Below, in pieces: positions 46,401-58,690 of a stretch of DNA of 64,000 nt (position 1 is its first letter; each line of letters opens with the position of its first letter). Both the position numbers and the translations under genes were made by a program. This DNA is from Nageia nagi. Taxonomy: Eukaryota > Pinophyta. Under the pieces are notes generated by a model. The model worked only from the letters and a program-made list of their open reading frames with translations, was not told where the DNA came from and did not search any database. The stretch spans positions 48,794,001 to 48,858,000 of the forward strand of contig JBITNC010000001.1 in the NCBI GenBank assembly GCA_050084985.1, read 5' to 3'.

Positions 46401-49400
46401 TTTGTGGGCTATTTCATTCATAACCCTTGGCAAACTAGATTAATATTATGGTAGGCTCCTACTAAGCTAAGTTGTCCATGCAAAATCCTCTAGTTCACGA
46501 CTTGGTGAGGAATACACAAGCAAGTTCATCACCTTCCATGGAGGGCTTCAATGGCAAGCATTGAACTTCTTCAATTTCCTGTGTGAACAATTTTCTCTAA
46601 GGGTTAGAGCATGAACCCTTTGTAAGGAGTCAAGGCCACCAAGCAAGTGTTAAGAACTCACAAATACACATAAAACCACTCCAATATGCAAATACCATTC
46701 AAATATGCAAAACCATTACAAAATACCACTTACTATAGTAACCAAATCGTTTGCACCACTTCGAGGGGGGCACCTCCTAGAGAACAAGTTCTATCCTCAA
46801 ATGAAACTATATTTCTTGCTTGATCATTACAATAGAGAAGACCTCATATAAATAGCCCTTTGTGACCCTTCACCTTCCAAACCTATTACAAGTGGGATAA
46901 ATACTAATATAATATAAATAATATGTTATGGGTCATAACATTGCCATCCCCTTAAACAAACTTTGTTCTCAAAGCTTGTACACACCATACATCAAACCAT
47001 ACTGGCCTTCACACATTAACATAATCCCACCACCAATCACCACAAAATAGCCTATTAATCTACTAAGGAGGGTCATTACATTGCTGACCCCTTTCAAAAT
47101 ACAAAGTACAATCCCTCCATAAACAATAGAGAGAGCAAAGATCCAAGGAATCCAACTCGTCCAAAGTAGCCAACAATGCGCCAAATATGAATAGGAGCCC
47201 TTATGAGTATCAAAATCCCACCAAGGTAATTATAATGTTGCTTTTGAGGAGTGGAAAATAAAATTAATTTTCCAAAAAAATCAACAAAGAAACCACCACA
47301 TTGTAACTGCATTCCGAAATCCTCTTGCGATGCTCTGAAGTTTGTTTGCTACATTCTGAAATTCTAACATGAATACTCCATGAAATCCTATTGCTCTATC
47401 ATGTCCATGCTAATATAAGTGAAAGGGATATCCTCACACTTTACAACATGTTCCAATAAACCTAAAGAAACCAGATCCACATCATCTACACTAATACAAG
47501 TGAGAGGAAGGGCCTCACACTCTATAACATGCTCTAATAAACTCAAAGAAATTGGATCCACCTCATTTGCATTGATACAAGTGAGAGGAAGGGCCTCACA
47601 CTCTATAACATGCTCTAATAAACTCAAAGAAATTGGATCCACCTCATTTGCATTGATACAAGTGAGATGAAGGGCCTCACACTCTACATCATGCTCCTCG
47701 ACATTCAAAGAAACTAACTTCTCAACAATAAACCCATGAAGGTCTTGATAAGAAAAAGTAAGTTTCTCCTTAATAGTGGTAGTTGTATTAATCAGGTTAT
47801 TAACCATGTCATGAAATTACGTTTGTCTTTTTCAAGTGTTTCCCAAAGTTTATTAATATCCTCTTCATCCTTATATTATTCCAATGTATGTGTATGTAAA
47901 GGTGGAACAAAAGTTTCCATTTTCAGAAATTAAAATGGCTATCAAACCAATTGCAAAATTTTTAAAATTCTAAATTTTTTACGTATATAGGGGTACCATG
48001 AATAACCATCCATATCTGAAATTTTATCTCAAACTGATGTCATATGCAATAGTTATGAAGATCTCATCTTTGCCCCTTTGTTTATCAAAGTTGCAATCAC
48101 CAATTTTATCATAAATCGAACAATTCTTCTTGAACCAACCTGAAAGTTTTACTGAACACATATGATACTAATATCTGAAAACCCACAAAAGTTTAGAAGC
48201 AAATTCGAACTGATGAAAAAGATATGATTGATTTACTCTTACCCCTTCTAGATCTTAGAGCATTTATAAGAAGACCCCAATGTTCTTCTTACAAAATATT
48301 CAATATAACTCCAAACATTTTGAAATTTAAACTGTGTACTCTTGAGATACAAATATGAAAACCATTTAAATTTCAATAACAAATTCAAAAAGATGAAAAA
48401 GATATGATCAAATACTTTTACCCTTTTTTCACAATTCTAGATCTAGGGTTTTTAAGAGGAAACACAAATCTTCTCATAAATTGACTAATACAGATCCAAA
48501 CGATTTGAAATTTTGACATAATGATGCTCTTATCTATACCAAACTTCTCCACAAATTTCAGAAGCAAAAACCCCTTATTTCACCCTATACAACCACTTTA
48601 TTATGAAAATGGAAATGCTTATAAAATCTGCAAACGAGCTCCAAAATATCTGAAATTTTGACTGAGCCTTCTGGATGTGATTATCTGCAAACGCTCAAAA
48701 TTTCAATAATAAATTCGTCCATATGTGTAAGCTATGAACGATCCAATTATGAGCCAACCAAAACAAAAACCCTTCAAGTTCTCCAAACCCACAAGTGCCA
48801 AGACCATGCTTTGATACCACTTGTTAAGAACCCACTATTTCGTAATAACCAAATTACTCACAAATACATATAAAACCACTCTAATATGCAAATACCATTA
48901 CAAAATACCACTTACTGAAGTAACCAAATCACTTGCACCACTTCGAGGGAGGCACCTCCTAGAGAACAATTCTCTTCTCAAATGAAACTATATTTTTTGC
49001 TTGATCATTACAATAGGAAAGACCTCATATAAATAGCCCTTTGTGACCCTTCACCTTCGAAACCTATTACATGTGGGATAAATACTAATAGAACATAAAT
49101 AATATGTTATGGGTCATAACAATGAGCAAGGATGTTGTAGTGAGAAAAGGGCTACAAATGAATGCATCTCGCATCATAGTTGCTGGATGATAGGTATAAT
49201 GTCTTGCTAATGATACTTTTGTTCATTTGTTAAGAAGTTTAATTTCAAGTATTGCCTTTGGATCTATTGCACTTGGGATAGGTGGATCAAGATAGTTTTG
49301 AAAGACAGTTATATTTTCTTGTCTTAGGAAACTCTTATGCTACTTTTGTTCATTAACTTCATTTGTGTGGGGATTTGAATCTCAGGTTTTATGTATATGC

Positions 49401-52400
49401 TAAATAGGTTTAATGATATATTGCCATGAAAATCTATATGATGTCTTTTGTTCAATGGTATAGAAATCAAATCAAGAGGTTATATATATACATATATTGA
49501 AGAATGTATTGGAAGACAACTGCAATCCTATGTTATTAAGAAATACTTTTATGATATTTTCATTTAATGATGTGGCAATTAAATCTCAAGGATTTTTCAT
49601 AGTGCTTACATCTCAGGGTATATTGTACTCCCGGTAAATGACCATGTTGGTATGACAATTTATTCATGGTCTCTTGTGGATTTGAATCTCAAGGTTTCTG
49701 TATGTTTGGATGAATGCAGGAAGTGTTTTGAATGGTGGAGGAAGTGCCCCTAGACCTCAGGCATCTCGTAGCACGTGGGCTGATATAGTTGACAGATTCC
49801 AGGATGCTGCTATGAGCACTCGCCTTGGGATTCCTATGATATTTGGGATAGACGCTGTTCACGGTCATAACAGTGTTTATGGGGCAACAATTTTCCCACA
49901 TAACATAGGCCTCGGTGCAACAAGGCTAGTGATTTGCAAGATATTATTACGTTGTTGAGAATGGATTTAGTGAGAATGATCTTTGTAGTGGCCTGATAGA
50001 GGTTTTTTGTCTTCTTTATGCAGAAATACTGATATGATAAAAAGAATAGGAGCTGCTACCGCCCTCGAAGTTAGGGCTACTGGTATTCCATATGTATTTG
50101 CACCTTGCATTGCTGTAAGTACCTGATCTGAGACAAAGTTGATGATATTTTTGCTTCATTGAACTTGTATGGAGTAAGCTTGAAATTCTTCATCTATTGC
50201 TTATTTGGCTGTAGCAAATTTATTTAAGGTTGTTTCAATCAGGCCTGCATTATTCATTTTTAGTCATAGGACATCTTTGTGATGGTTTTTTTTCCTTCTT
50301 TCTTAGTATGCAAGATTTCATTCCATGATAAGAAAATGTCACAGATTATTGTGATTTAGCAGGTTTATTGGTTTTCTGGGAACTTCATTTTGCTTTCTTT
50401 GATCTATTTTTCAATTTGTCAGGTCTTATATCCTACTGCCTGATCTGTAACTTAGAGATTTGATGATGCCTGATTGCCTTTATCTAGTCAACTAGTTTAG
50501 TTAGAAATGGTTGGCACTGATCTTTAATAATATTTCTGTTGGGACTGTTAGTTCTCATCATTCATTTAGAAACCTTTTGGTCTAGTTTTTATTTTGCTTC
50601 ATGTAAGAGTGAAAAGAAAGCTACTGCTCATTCATGAGATACTTAGTTCCATGAGCTTGTTTGTTGTATTAAAGTTTCTGTAATTGAGCAGGTATCTCGA
50701 GATCCACGATGGGGAAGGTGCTTTGAGAGTTACAGTGAAGATACCGAAGTAGTTCAAAGAATGACACAGATCATCTTAGGTCTACAGGGCTCTCCTCCAG
50801 CAGAGCATCCTAGTGGCTATCCATATGTGGCTGGAGGGTATGTTAGCTTCCTTGTTATCAGTAAGACTTATCTACTCTTTTTTTCTGCTGTTGTTGGTTC
50901 TTTTTTCCTGGTCATGATTATATTCTGTTCAAATATTTAATTTCAGAAGGAATGTCATTGCCTGTGCCAAGCATTTTGTTGGAGATGGTGGAACTACACA
51001 AGGGATCAACGAGAACAACACCCTGGCAAGCTACTATGAGCTTTACAATCTTCACATGCGTCCATACGTGGATGCCTTGGCAATGGGGGTGTCAACCATC
51101 ATGGCCTCTTACTCTAGCTGGAATGGGGTAAAAATGCATGCAAACCACTACCTTCTATCTAGGATATTGAAAGACCAGCTGGGCTTCAAGGTAAAGAAAA
51201 TACAGAACTCGCAAATGCAGTATGAGTTTTGTTTTTTTGTTTTTTATGCCTTGCAGTGATAGCTATGTGGAAAAGACTATATTAGATTATCAATGCCAAA
51301 GAGTTTCTAAAGCTTACTAAAAAACAACTCAGTTATATCAGATAAGCATAGAAGGCTAAGTTTTTTGTCTGCTTATCTCATTAAAAACATGAGAGACGAC
51401 AATCTTTCTGACCAGATAATGCGCAAGGAATCTCTAGCTGTTAAATAGCCTCATATTTTGGTACAGGGGTTTATCATTTCAGATTGGGAAGCTATAGACA
51501 GGATTACCACGCCTGCTGGCTCAAACTACACATACAGTGTGTCTGCTTCAATCAATGCCGGAATTGACATGGTAGATTGTTTTCAGTGTCCTCTATAGTG
51601 TTCTCATGATCTAGCATTAAATTTATATCATATCCTGTTTTGTTCTTGTGTGAAAATAATTTTTATATCAATCACATGCTGTTGGTTTTGTCTGTACAGA
51701 GAATTGTATCTAAAGCTGAAACTATGCAGGTAATGGTTCCTTTCAACTTTCAAACATACATTGATACCCTTACGGCTTTGGTCAATTCAGATGAGATTTC
51801 TATGAGCAGAATAGATGATGCAGTTAGGAGGATTCTCAGAGTAAAGTTCGTTTCTGGTTTGTTTGAGCATCCTAAAACAGACCGATCATTGTCAGAGATT
51901 GTTGGTAATCCTGTGAGTGAAAACTTTCCTCCTCATGTCATTATTTTCCGATAATTATCACTTAGTATAATTATATGGCATGATTCAGATTTTGTTGTTC
52001 TTTCCTATAAAAGTCATAGAAAAGCTATGCGAGGTTTCATTCTAGTTATTCCTTTTCATTCAGGAATCACATTCTTTTTTTTCAACTTAGGCTCACAGGG
52101 AACTAGCCCGAGAGGCAGTTCGCAAGTCCCTGGTACTCTTAAAGAATGGGAAAAAGCCTGAAGAACCATTTTTGCCGCTCAGAAAGAATCCTACAAAGAT
52201 ACTAGTGGCTGGCAGTCATGCAGACAATTTGGGATACCAGTGTGGAGGATGGACTATTACCTGGGATGGCCGTAGTGGTCCCATAACTAAAGGTAACAGA
52301 GTAATTTTAGGCAGCTTGTGTGTGGATGAAATCTCAATTGAATGTTTTATTTATAAGTTTCCAATTTCTCCCTATGTCATAATTTCCTGACAAGGATTAT

Positions 52401-53485
52401 TTTCTTTCAGCATGGTAGTTTATGTCTTTGAATATATTAATACAAAGAAAAATAATATCAAAATCAATCATTTCATTAAGCTTGGTTTCTATTAACTTGG
52501 CCTCATTTAAACTCATGTATGGATTAGGCAGTAGGAGAAACACCCAATCCTTTCATATGCCATGAATTTGCTCCAGTACAAGATAGGCAGATGACACCAA
52601 TAAGGACATATTAGAAGTATTTATAAATTTATAAGGGTCTGAGCTATTTATATGAATTTGGAACAAAATCAGTTTCCTTTGATTTCTGAAACCCCTATAA
52701 ACTTAGGTTTAATGTGTCAATAGGTGCCACACTTAATCTTGTTGCATCTGCACTCTTTACTTGAGTATGAGATGAATGATATAGATGCACAAAATTGGGA
52801 ATGGTGGCCTGTTGGTGAATGCAGACGTAAGTTTACAAGGGATTTAATTATTCGTGAATTTGAAAACTTTGGATTTCTTTAACATGCCTTGAAAAGTCTG
52901 TTAATTGATATTTTAATTGATTTTTTATTGACAGGAACCACTATTCTGGACGCAATAAAGAAAACAGTGAGTTCATCAACCGAAGTGATATATGAAGAAA
53001 TTCCAGATGCAAAATTTTTAGATGGGAAGGAATTCTCCTATGCCATTGTTGTTGTGGGAGAACCTCCATATTGTCAGACCATGGGTGACAATTCCAACCT
53101 TACAATCCCCTTGGGTGGCATTGATGTAATAAACAATGTGTGCAATCAGGAGATCAGATGCCTTGTCATCATGATATCAGGAAGGCCTTTGATTGTGGAA
53201 CCTTACTTGGACAAAATGGATGCCTTTGTGGCAGCATGGCTTCCTGGTTCTGAAGGACAAGGTGTTGCAGACATTATATTTGGGGACTACGACTTTGAAG
53301 GGTGCCTTCCAAGGACCTGGTTTAAGAGGGTGGATCAGCTGCCTATGAACATTGGGGATAAGAATTATGACCCATTGTTTCCTTTTGGATTTGGAATGAG
53401 CATGAATTTGCAAAATGCAAGAACCAACAAAACGATGCAGAATGAAAGCACCGGCAAAGAAAATTCAGAGGCAAAAGCATTATAA
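43443..53485 (+). CDS. GH3 beta-glucosidase / beta-D-glucan exohydrolase, nine exons
   Basis: Exons: 43443-43650, 49720-49924, 50024-50114, 50692-50837, 50947-51190, 51467-51571, 51730-51912, 52091-52292, 52935-53485; phases join to 644 codons, the usual length. Introns are GT-AG except intron 2, which starts GC (49925). The family cleaves beta-linked glucosyl units from cell-wall glucans and glucosides in the apoplast. Seen: [60 protein letters not shown], nucleophile Asp in [44 protein letters not shown] and PLFPFGFG. Odd: the signal-peptide frame ([20 protein letters not shown]) opens at 43386 without an ATG (GTG at 43389); the first ATG is 43443 and would truncate it. CAG at 53075-53077 gives Gln in YCQTMGDN where relatives have the acid/base Glu (YxET.GD). 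It may be inactive or newly decaying. Confidence 0.88.
43861..43990 (-). mobile_element. Candidate SINE, antisense in GH3 intron 1
   Basis: A 17-base T run (43861-43877) is the poly(A) tail read on the minus strand. Upstream on that strand are a B-box-like GCTTTGAGTCC (43930-43920) and an A-box-like GGTCAGTTGGTTAAC (43967-43953). The A-to-B distance is shorter than in a tRNA, as in many SINEs. Just beyond, TGGTATCAGAG on the minus strand (44031-44021) could alternatively be an LTR-element primer site. Confidence 0.4.
45289..45342 (+). repeat. 27-bp tandem duplication
   Basis: TTTCCTTTAGGGATTAGTTC plus TCAAGTA-like bases occur twice head to tail within intron 1, essentially identical. Confidence 0.75.
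45657..46148 (-). pseudogene. LINE (L1-type) ORF1 remnant, antisense
   Basis: Minus-strand frame 46148-45954 reads [17 protein letters not shown] and [20 protein letters not shown]. This matches the end of the DUF4283 / zinc-knuckle region of plant LINE ORF1 (..VDLSK.LP..I.....  W.Q...YEN....C..C...GH), with the first and second Cys displaced or lost. The next frame, 45863-45657, is charged and Gln-rich and contains [10 protein letters not shown], like the tail of the same ORF. No endonuclease or RT follows: the copy is 5'-region only, contrary to usual LINE truncation, so it was deleted or rearranged later. Confidence 0.5.
46648..46940 (-). repeat. LTR (3' in element orientation)
   Basis: Pairs with 48822-49121. 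It carries an extra insertion-like AATATGCAAA duplication near 46680-46710. Confidence 0.85.
47388..47807 (-). CDS. Small ORF with four 27-residue repeats inside the LTR element
   Basis: A 139-codon minus-strand frame. Its centre is four copies of a unit like [20 protein letters not shown], encoded by an 81-bp tandem repeat with anchors at 47420, 47501, 47582 and 47663. The period is a multiple of three, so the frame survives. No known domain. It may be a fortuitous frame in a minisatellite or a remnant of an element-encoded protein. Confidence 0.35.
   Translation of the reverse strand: MVNNLINTTTTIKEKLTFSYQDLHGFIVEKLVSLNVEEHDVECEALHLTCINANEVDPISLSLLEHVIECEALPLTCINANEVDPISLSLLEHVIECEALPLTCISVDDVDLVSLGLLEHVVKCEDIPFTYISMDMIEQ
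47409..47735 (-). repeat. 81-bp tandem repeat, four copies
   Basis: TGAGAGGAAGGGCCTCACAC-type anchors recur exactly every 81 bases; the middle two copies are almost identical and the outer two diverged. Confidence 0.85.
48810..48821 (-). other. Primer binding site of the intronic LTR element
   Basis: On the minus strand TGGTATCAAAGC follows the 5' LTR almost directly; it is a one-base variant of the initiator-Met tRNA complement. Confidence 0.75.
48822..49121 (-). repeat. LTR (5' in element orientation)
   Basis: Pairs with 46648-46940; ends in GGGTCATAACA on the plus strand and begins TGTTAAGAACCC. Confidence 0.85.
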
Positions 53486-53756
53486 TAATCTTCCAGCTCT
53501 TGTGGGTGCTGTGATAACTAAAGAGGGTCTAACGAAACTTGTTGCACATCTCATAGTCTTAAATGTTTTGAGGAAAATTATGACGTGCAACCTGCAAGAA
53601 TTTATATGACCAACAGGCAAACCCTATGGAGCTGACAAGCATCAAGAATCTATATAATAACAGGCAAACTAAGATTTGTATCCTTGAAATGTGTAACACA
53701 AAGTATCTAACACAGCATGCTGTGTTGTTGCTTTGATAAATATTGCTATGGGAAGC

Positions 53757-53762
53757 AATAAA
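53757..53762 (+). terminator. GH3 polyadenylation signal
   Basis: AATAAA about 270 bases after the GH3 stop codon, followed by T-rich sequence; the best poly(A) signal in the 3' flank. Confidence 0.6.
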
Positions 53763-53769
53763 GTTCTCT

Positions 53770-54700
53770 CAATTCAAATTTTCTTAATTTGTGTCACTCC
53801 AATCTTTATACTCTTGCATTAAAAATTTTGGCAAGTGTAGTAATCATCTGCAAAGAATTTGTGGTAGAACTGCTTAACAAGATGTTAGTTGGTGCCTAGT
53901 TGCATTCAAAGAAAATTCCAGAGAGAATGAATGTCTGAAATCCCTACCCGAATCACAATTCGGCAGTCAAGAAAACAACCACATAAAATACACATCCTTT
54001 AATAACATCTCATTATTTAGCAAGGACTGTGCCATCTTCTCACCTGTCCACAACGTTGTTATGTCATGAACTTCTTCAATTAGGAAAATATATTGTTAGG
54101 GCAATTTGTAATTATTTAGTGAAATTGTTAGACAGGCAGCTCAGGAATGAAGATTTATTGTATAAACAGATGTGTTGGAAACCTTGCATTCTATCCTTTT
54201 GAATGAGTATAAATGAAGGTATACATTGAAGAGGTGTGATCATTACATTGTGCTTCACAGTCCATCTAAAAAAAGTACTTATGTCTTGGATTATACCATT
54301 AGTTGCAGTTCAACCTTTCCTATCCATTATGTGACTTAAATGGATTGGCAAGCATCATATTTAAAAAAGTGTGATGGAAGGACCTAGATCTATGTAAGTT
54401 AAACGTCCCTTAGTTCTAACAAAAGAATTTCAAATGAACTTGTTTGGTTTTCTTTGAGAACTAGATCCCTAACTTCAAATTCCTTGGCTTAATTTTCTTG
54501 GTATAAGCTTTCTTCAATCTATTTTAATATACTCTGAAATGTTTTAATGCATTAACTATTTTCTCATTTAATGCTTTCAATTGTCTTAAATCTTTCTTGT
54601 CTTTCATCTTCTTGAGAAATAATTCCTTTTCATGAAACTCTCAAAGAAGGAATCTACAATTATGTGAGAAACAATTATTCAAATACTTAATTGATATATT
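53770..54700. other. Intergenic DNA downstream of GH3
   Basis: No supported gene or repeat boundary. The right part may be the eroded 3' end of the antisense Ty3 element that follows. Confidence 0.4.
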
Positions 54701-54779
54701 TTTACTTCTAGATAGACTTTGATAGATCCTCCAAACCATATGGTTTAAAATGATAATAAAAGACTAATCTATTTACCTA

Positions 54780-56930
54780 ATTCTACAGGGAGAACCACTT
54801 CATCACTATACAAAAGAGAGAATGGTGTAGCACATGTAGTACATCTTATGCTAGTTCTATATGCCCTTAGAAGTTGGGTGTGCCAATCCTTTGCATAAGA
54901 TTTTTTTAATAGTTTTATTTGTGGCTTTAGCTTACCCTTTACCTTGAGGGTAATATGGAGTGTACAACTTTCTCTTCATATGATTTTTTTTTTTTACAAA
55001 ATTCTTTATTTCTTTTCTTGCTAAGTTTGGTCCATTGTCTATGAAAATTTGAGATGGCACATCAAATCTAGTTATCATATTTTGCTCAAGAAACTCAATT
55101 CTTGTTGGGTCTTTTGATAAACTCAAAAGAATAGTTTCTATCTACTTTGTGGAATATTATATGGCTATAATAATAAAATTATAGCTTTCTCTAGAATGAG
55201 GATTGATTGCTTCTATTAAATCAATAGCCCTAATAGAGAAAGGCCAAGCAAAAACTATTACATTCAATTGTTGTGAAGGTATCAATTAAATATTTGCATG
55301 ATTTTGACATTGCACACACTTATAACGTTCAAAATAATCACTTTGCATGGATGGTCAATAATAGCTCAATTTAAGAAACATTTGATAAACAAATTTATCA
55401 TTAAAATGACCACCACTATTTCCTTCATGAGCATGTTCTAAAGCTAATTCAATTTCATTTGGTTGAAGACATCTAAAAGTGTAATATCAAATGATCTTCT
55501 TTATAATAAATCAATAATGATAACATATTTTGAAACCATCTTTTTCAGCTTTATTCTTGCATTGTTACAAAAGTCTATAACTTCATTCTCATAAATAATG
55601 CAAGAAGGCTTACCCAAATTATTGATGGTCATAATAGTCTCCTTATGTTGAATTTCAATTGGAGTGAAAGAAGTTCACTTACCATTGCATCAACATATCT
55701 ATTATTGATCCTGGGAATATTCTCAAGAGATAAATAAGAAATTCTATAAGAAGAGAAGACACCATTTCTTTGTATAGCTATAACTTTTTATCTTTTGTAT
55801 TGTACACTTCATTAACTTGATTCACAACCAATTGGGAATCACAATTTTTTTTTTATTTTCTCATTCTCTGAAGAAAGACAACCTTTAATCCCAAAATCAA
55901 GCTTCATACTTATTAATAGTATTAGTAAAAGAAATATCAATCTATATGTCATAGGAATAATACCACCCTGACAAGAAATTAGAATTATACCTTCTCTAGC
56001 TCCATGTGTGCACTTGGAACCATCAAAATATTATGTCCATTAATTATCTTTATCTTCTTCACCAAACATCCAAACATTATTCAAGAAAAGAAACATTTTC
56101 TTCATGTGAAGAATGAGTCATAAAATCAATGATAACTTATCCTTTAATAGTTTTTTTAATTAATGAAAATAATATCAAACTCTTATAGCAACATTATCAT
56201 TTTATCACTTTACTTGAAAGATGTGGCTTGGAAAGGAAGTATCATTGGGGATCAACTTGAGCAATAACATATGTGGTGTTGTTCGATATGTAATGCCTCA
56301 ATTTTTTATTAGTAAATAAAATAGCAAAACATAACTTCTCAATATAAGTATGTCTTTTCTAATAATCAATCAAAAGTGTTAATGTAATAAATTCTTTTTT
56401 CTTTATTTTCTTTATCTTTTTGTGCAAGGATTTCCCCCATTATCTAATTATAGCTTAAATACAGAGCAATAAAGGACTATTCTCATTAAATGGAACTAGA
56501 AAAAAGGGGCTTAGAAAGATAAGTCTTAAAATCTTCAAAATCTTTTTGGCATTTCTAATTCCAAATAACTGTATCATCCTTCTTTAACAAATGAGAGAAT
56601 GGAGAATATTTATCATCCAATTGACGAATAAATCCTCTAATTGCTTATAAATTTCCTTAGACACTCATTTATTCTTTGAAATTTCTTGGGAGGCATTTCT
56701 AAAATAAAACTTTTACCTTATTTGGCTCCCCTTTAAATCCCTTCTAGAAACAATGAAACCAAAGAACTTTATAGAAGATACACCAAATGCACATTTTTGA
56801 GGCTTCAACCTTAATTTATATTGTCTCAACCTTTGAAAAATGACTCTCAAATTTGAAATATGATAATTCCTTTTCTTGAATAAATAGAAATAATATCATC
56901 AACATATACCTCAAGAGTATTGTAGATGAT
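54780..56930 (-). pseudogene. Ty3/gypsy RT-RNaseH-integrase remnant, antisense
   Basis: On the minus strand: RT near 56910-56700 with NTLEVYVDDIISIYSRKG, LRVIFQRLRQYKLRLKPQKC and AFGVSSIKFFGF; a scrambled RNase H and connector region 56550-55300; an integrase core near 55260-54930 with AIDLIEAINPHS, VPSQIFIDNGPN and LYTPYYPQGKG; then a chromodomain-side tail with DEVVLPVE near 54800. The order RT, RNase H, IN defines Ty3/gypsy. The RT YVDD (56895-56906) and IN DNGPN are retained, but stops and indels are dense. No LTRs found. Gag and protease would lie beyond 56930 but are not recognisable. Confidence 0.75.
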
Positions 56931-58690
56931 TAAAATTAACCCTCAATGTGATTAATTATATATAATCAATCTACTTATAATATTGAAGATTACTATTGAA
57001 ATAAACTTGTGAATCCTGAGAAATGATCAAATACACACAATCTACAATAATCTAGAAAGTATGTAGAATGTGAATTAAATAATAATAATACTAGACTATT
57101 AGATAAAAGTCATAACATATGAGAAAGGGATTAAGATAAATACTTGTAATCTTACCTAGATGATCGTTCGTATGTTAGGGTTGTACTTGTCATTGGGTTG
57201 AATATTAAATGGCAAGAATCAGTAAGAGGATGGATTTACAAAGTAGCGTAGATATCGATGGCAACATAAATGCCATTGGTAGAATCAATACTATGCTCCC
57301 TTCCAATTAGTATTTTCAATACAAATTACCAAAACTAAAGATAATGTGAAAAGCCCAATCTAGCATATGGCAAAAGATGAATAACATAATGCTTGTGTGA
57401 TAACAAATCCTAATTTTGATAAGTGATGTCAAGAGACATGTAAGTTTTTTTAGTGTGACTATTGAGAAATGAATTTGATAGTCTCCTCATGTTACTCCTT
57501 TTATATGTGAGAGAACCACCATGATGGATGCTTAAAGGAGAGCATTGATGCTAGGGTCCTAACACACAAAAAGGAAAACAACACGAGAATGGCATATAAG
57601 TTGTTTAAAATAACAATAATTGATAAAATAGAATATATCATTAATTACATAATATGATAATTAATTTATAATATTAGCTATCAAAATTAAGTGTCAACAT
57701 ATGTCCTCCTTTTCAAGTTTAAAGAATAGAAATATAATTGTTCTTGCAAAGGAAGTAAAAAAATAGAAAGGATAGAAAAACCTTTCCTATCTTAGAGGAT
57801 CTTGAAATCAATAAAATTTTAAATGATATATTATGCCTCCTCTTTGCATTGATTGTGGTAGGAACAACCTTGGTAATTCAATATAATCAAATAGAAAGAA
57901 CCTATGATGTAAATATAGAAAATAACTCTAAACAACATATATAAATTCATCTTATAAAGATACATCATTAGCAAGAGAAAATATGAAATTAATATAATAT
58001 AAAGGATAGTAAAAATATGTTATCATGACAACACTCATTTCCATATTCATAGAATCATATCATCATAGTAGAAGCTAATGGTTAAAATAACAATAAAATA
58101 GTTCATAATAAAATAGATCATATACAATAGTCATAAAGTGATGTTTAATACCCAAACCAATAAAGCGAGTGATAATAATAGTCATAATATCATCCATAAG
58201 CAAGTTATAGAAATATACATAAAATCATAATTCATTCAAAGAAGACATAAGGGGTTAAGAAAGATAACCTCCGAGTTATTAAGGGTATGCCCCAATGTTG
58301 ACATTGGATTACTTCTAAAGTATTTCATTGTTGATCTTGATGCTTTGAACAAAATTGATTCTTAATTTCTTATGTCTCTTAATTTGTGCCCCTAACATTA
58401 ATGTTAAAGGACTTCAATTTTTTGATCTTAAATTTTTTAGATTTCCTAAACTAAAGACCTTTATGTCAGTCCTTTTGATATTTCTTAGACTAATTAATGC
58501 ATGAACATTTTTGACAAACCATGATTGAATGATAATACTTGACCAAGATAAACATAGACTAATAGAAAAAAGGACAGATTGAACACATCGAGAGTAAATT
58601 TGATATGAAATACTTTAAATATAAAAGGCTAAACATGAAGTAATGAACATAAGATAAATATAAAATATCATAAAATGTAAGAGGCATCTA
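56931..58690. other. AT-rich intergenic DNA, nothing recognised
   Basis: No supported coding frame, RNA gene or repeat boundary. Confidence 0.45.

Larger units (their letters stand above)
46648..49121 (-). mobile_element. Non-autonomous copia-like LTR element in GH3 intron 1, antisense
   Basis: Direct repeats 46648-46940 (293 bp) and 48822-49121 (300 bp) share TG...CA ends; on the minus strand they begin TGTTATGACC and end TTCTTAACA. On the minus strand TGGTATCAAAGC (PBS, initiator-Met type) follows the 5' LTR and AAGGGGATGGCAA (polypurine) precedes the 3' LTR, fixing orientation. The 1.9-kb interior has no gag or pol, only a short frame with 27-residue repeats. A 5-bp GCAAG precedes the left LTR and recurs four bases after the right one; no perfect adjacent target duplication is seen. 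LTRs differ at many positions, so it is not recent. Confidence 0.8.
43651..49719 (+). other. GH3 intron 1, 6069 bp, loaded with transposable elements
   Basis: Donor GTGCGT at 43651, acceptor TGCAG ending 49719, phase 1 (G|GA). It contains a SINE-like element, a LINE ORF1 remnant and a 2.5-kb LTR element, all antisense to the gene. Other introns are 99 to 643 bases. Remaining parts (44100-45230, 49130-49700) show nothing recognisable. Confidence 0.85.

Noticed and set aside
46969-47312. Hydrophobic minus-strand frames resembling small membrane proteins
   Set aside because: Two overlapping frames in the 3' part of a non-autonomous LTR element; the hydrophobicity follows from T-rich sequence.
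54932-55126. Stand-alone integrase gene
   Set aside because: It is the longest open piece of a larger broken Ty3 pol remnant on the same strand.
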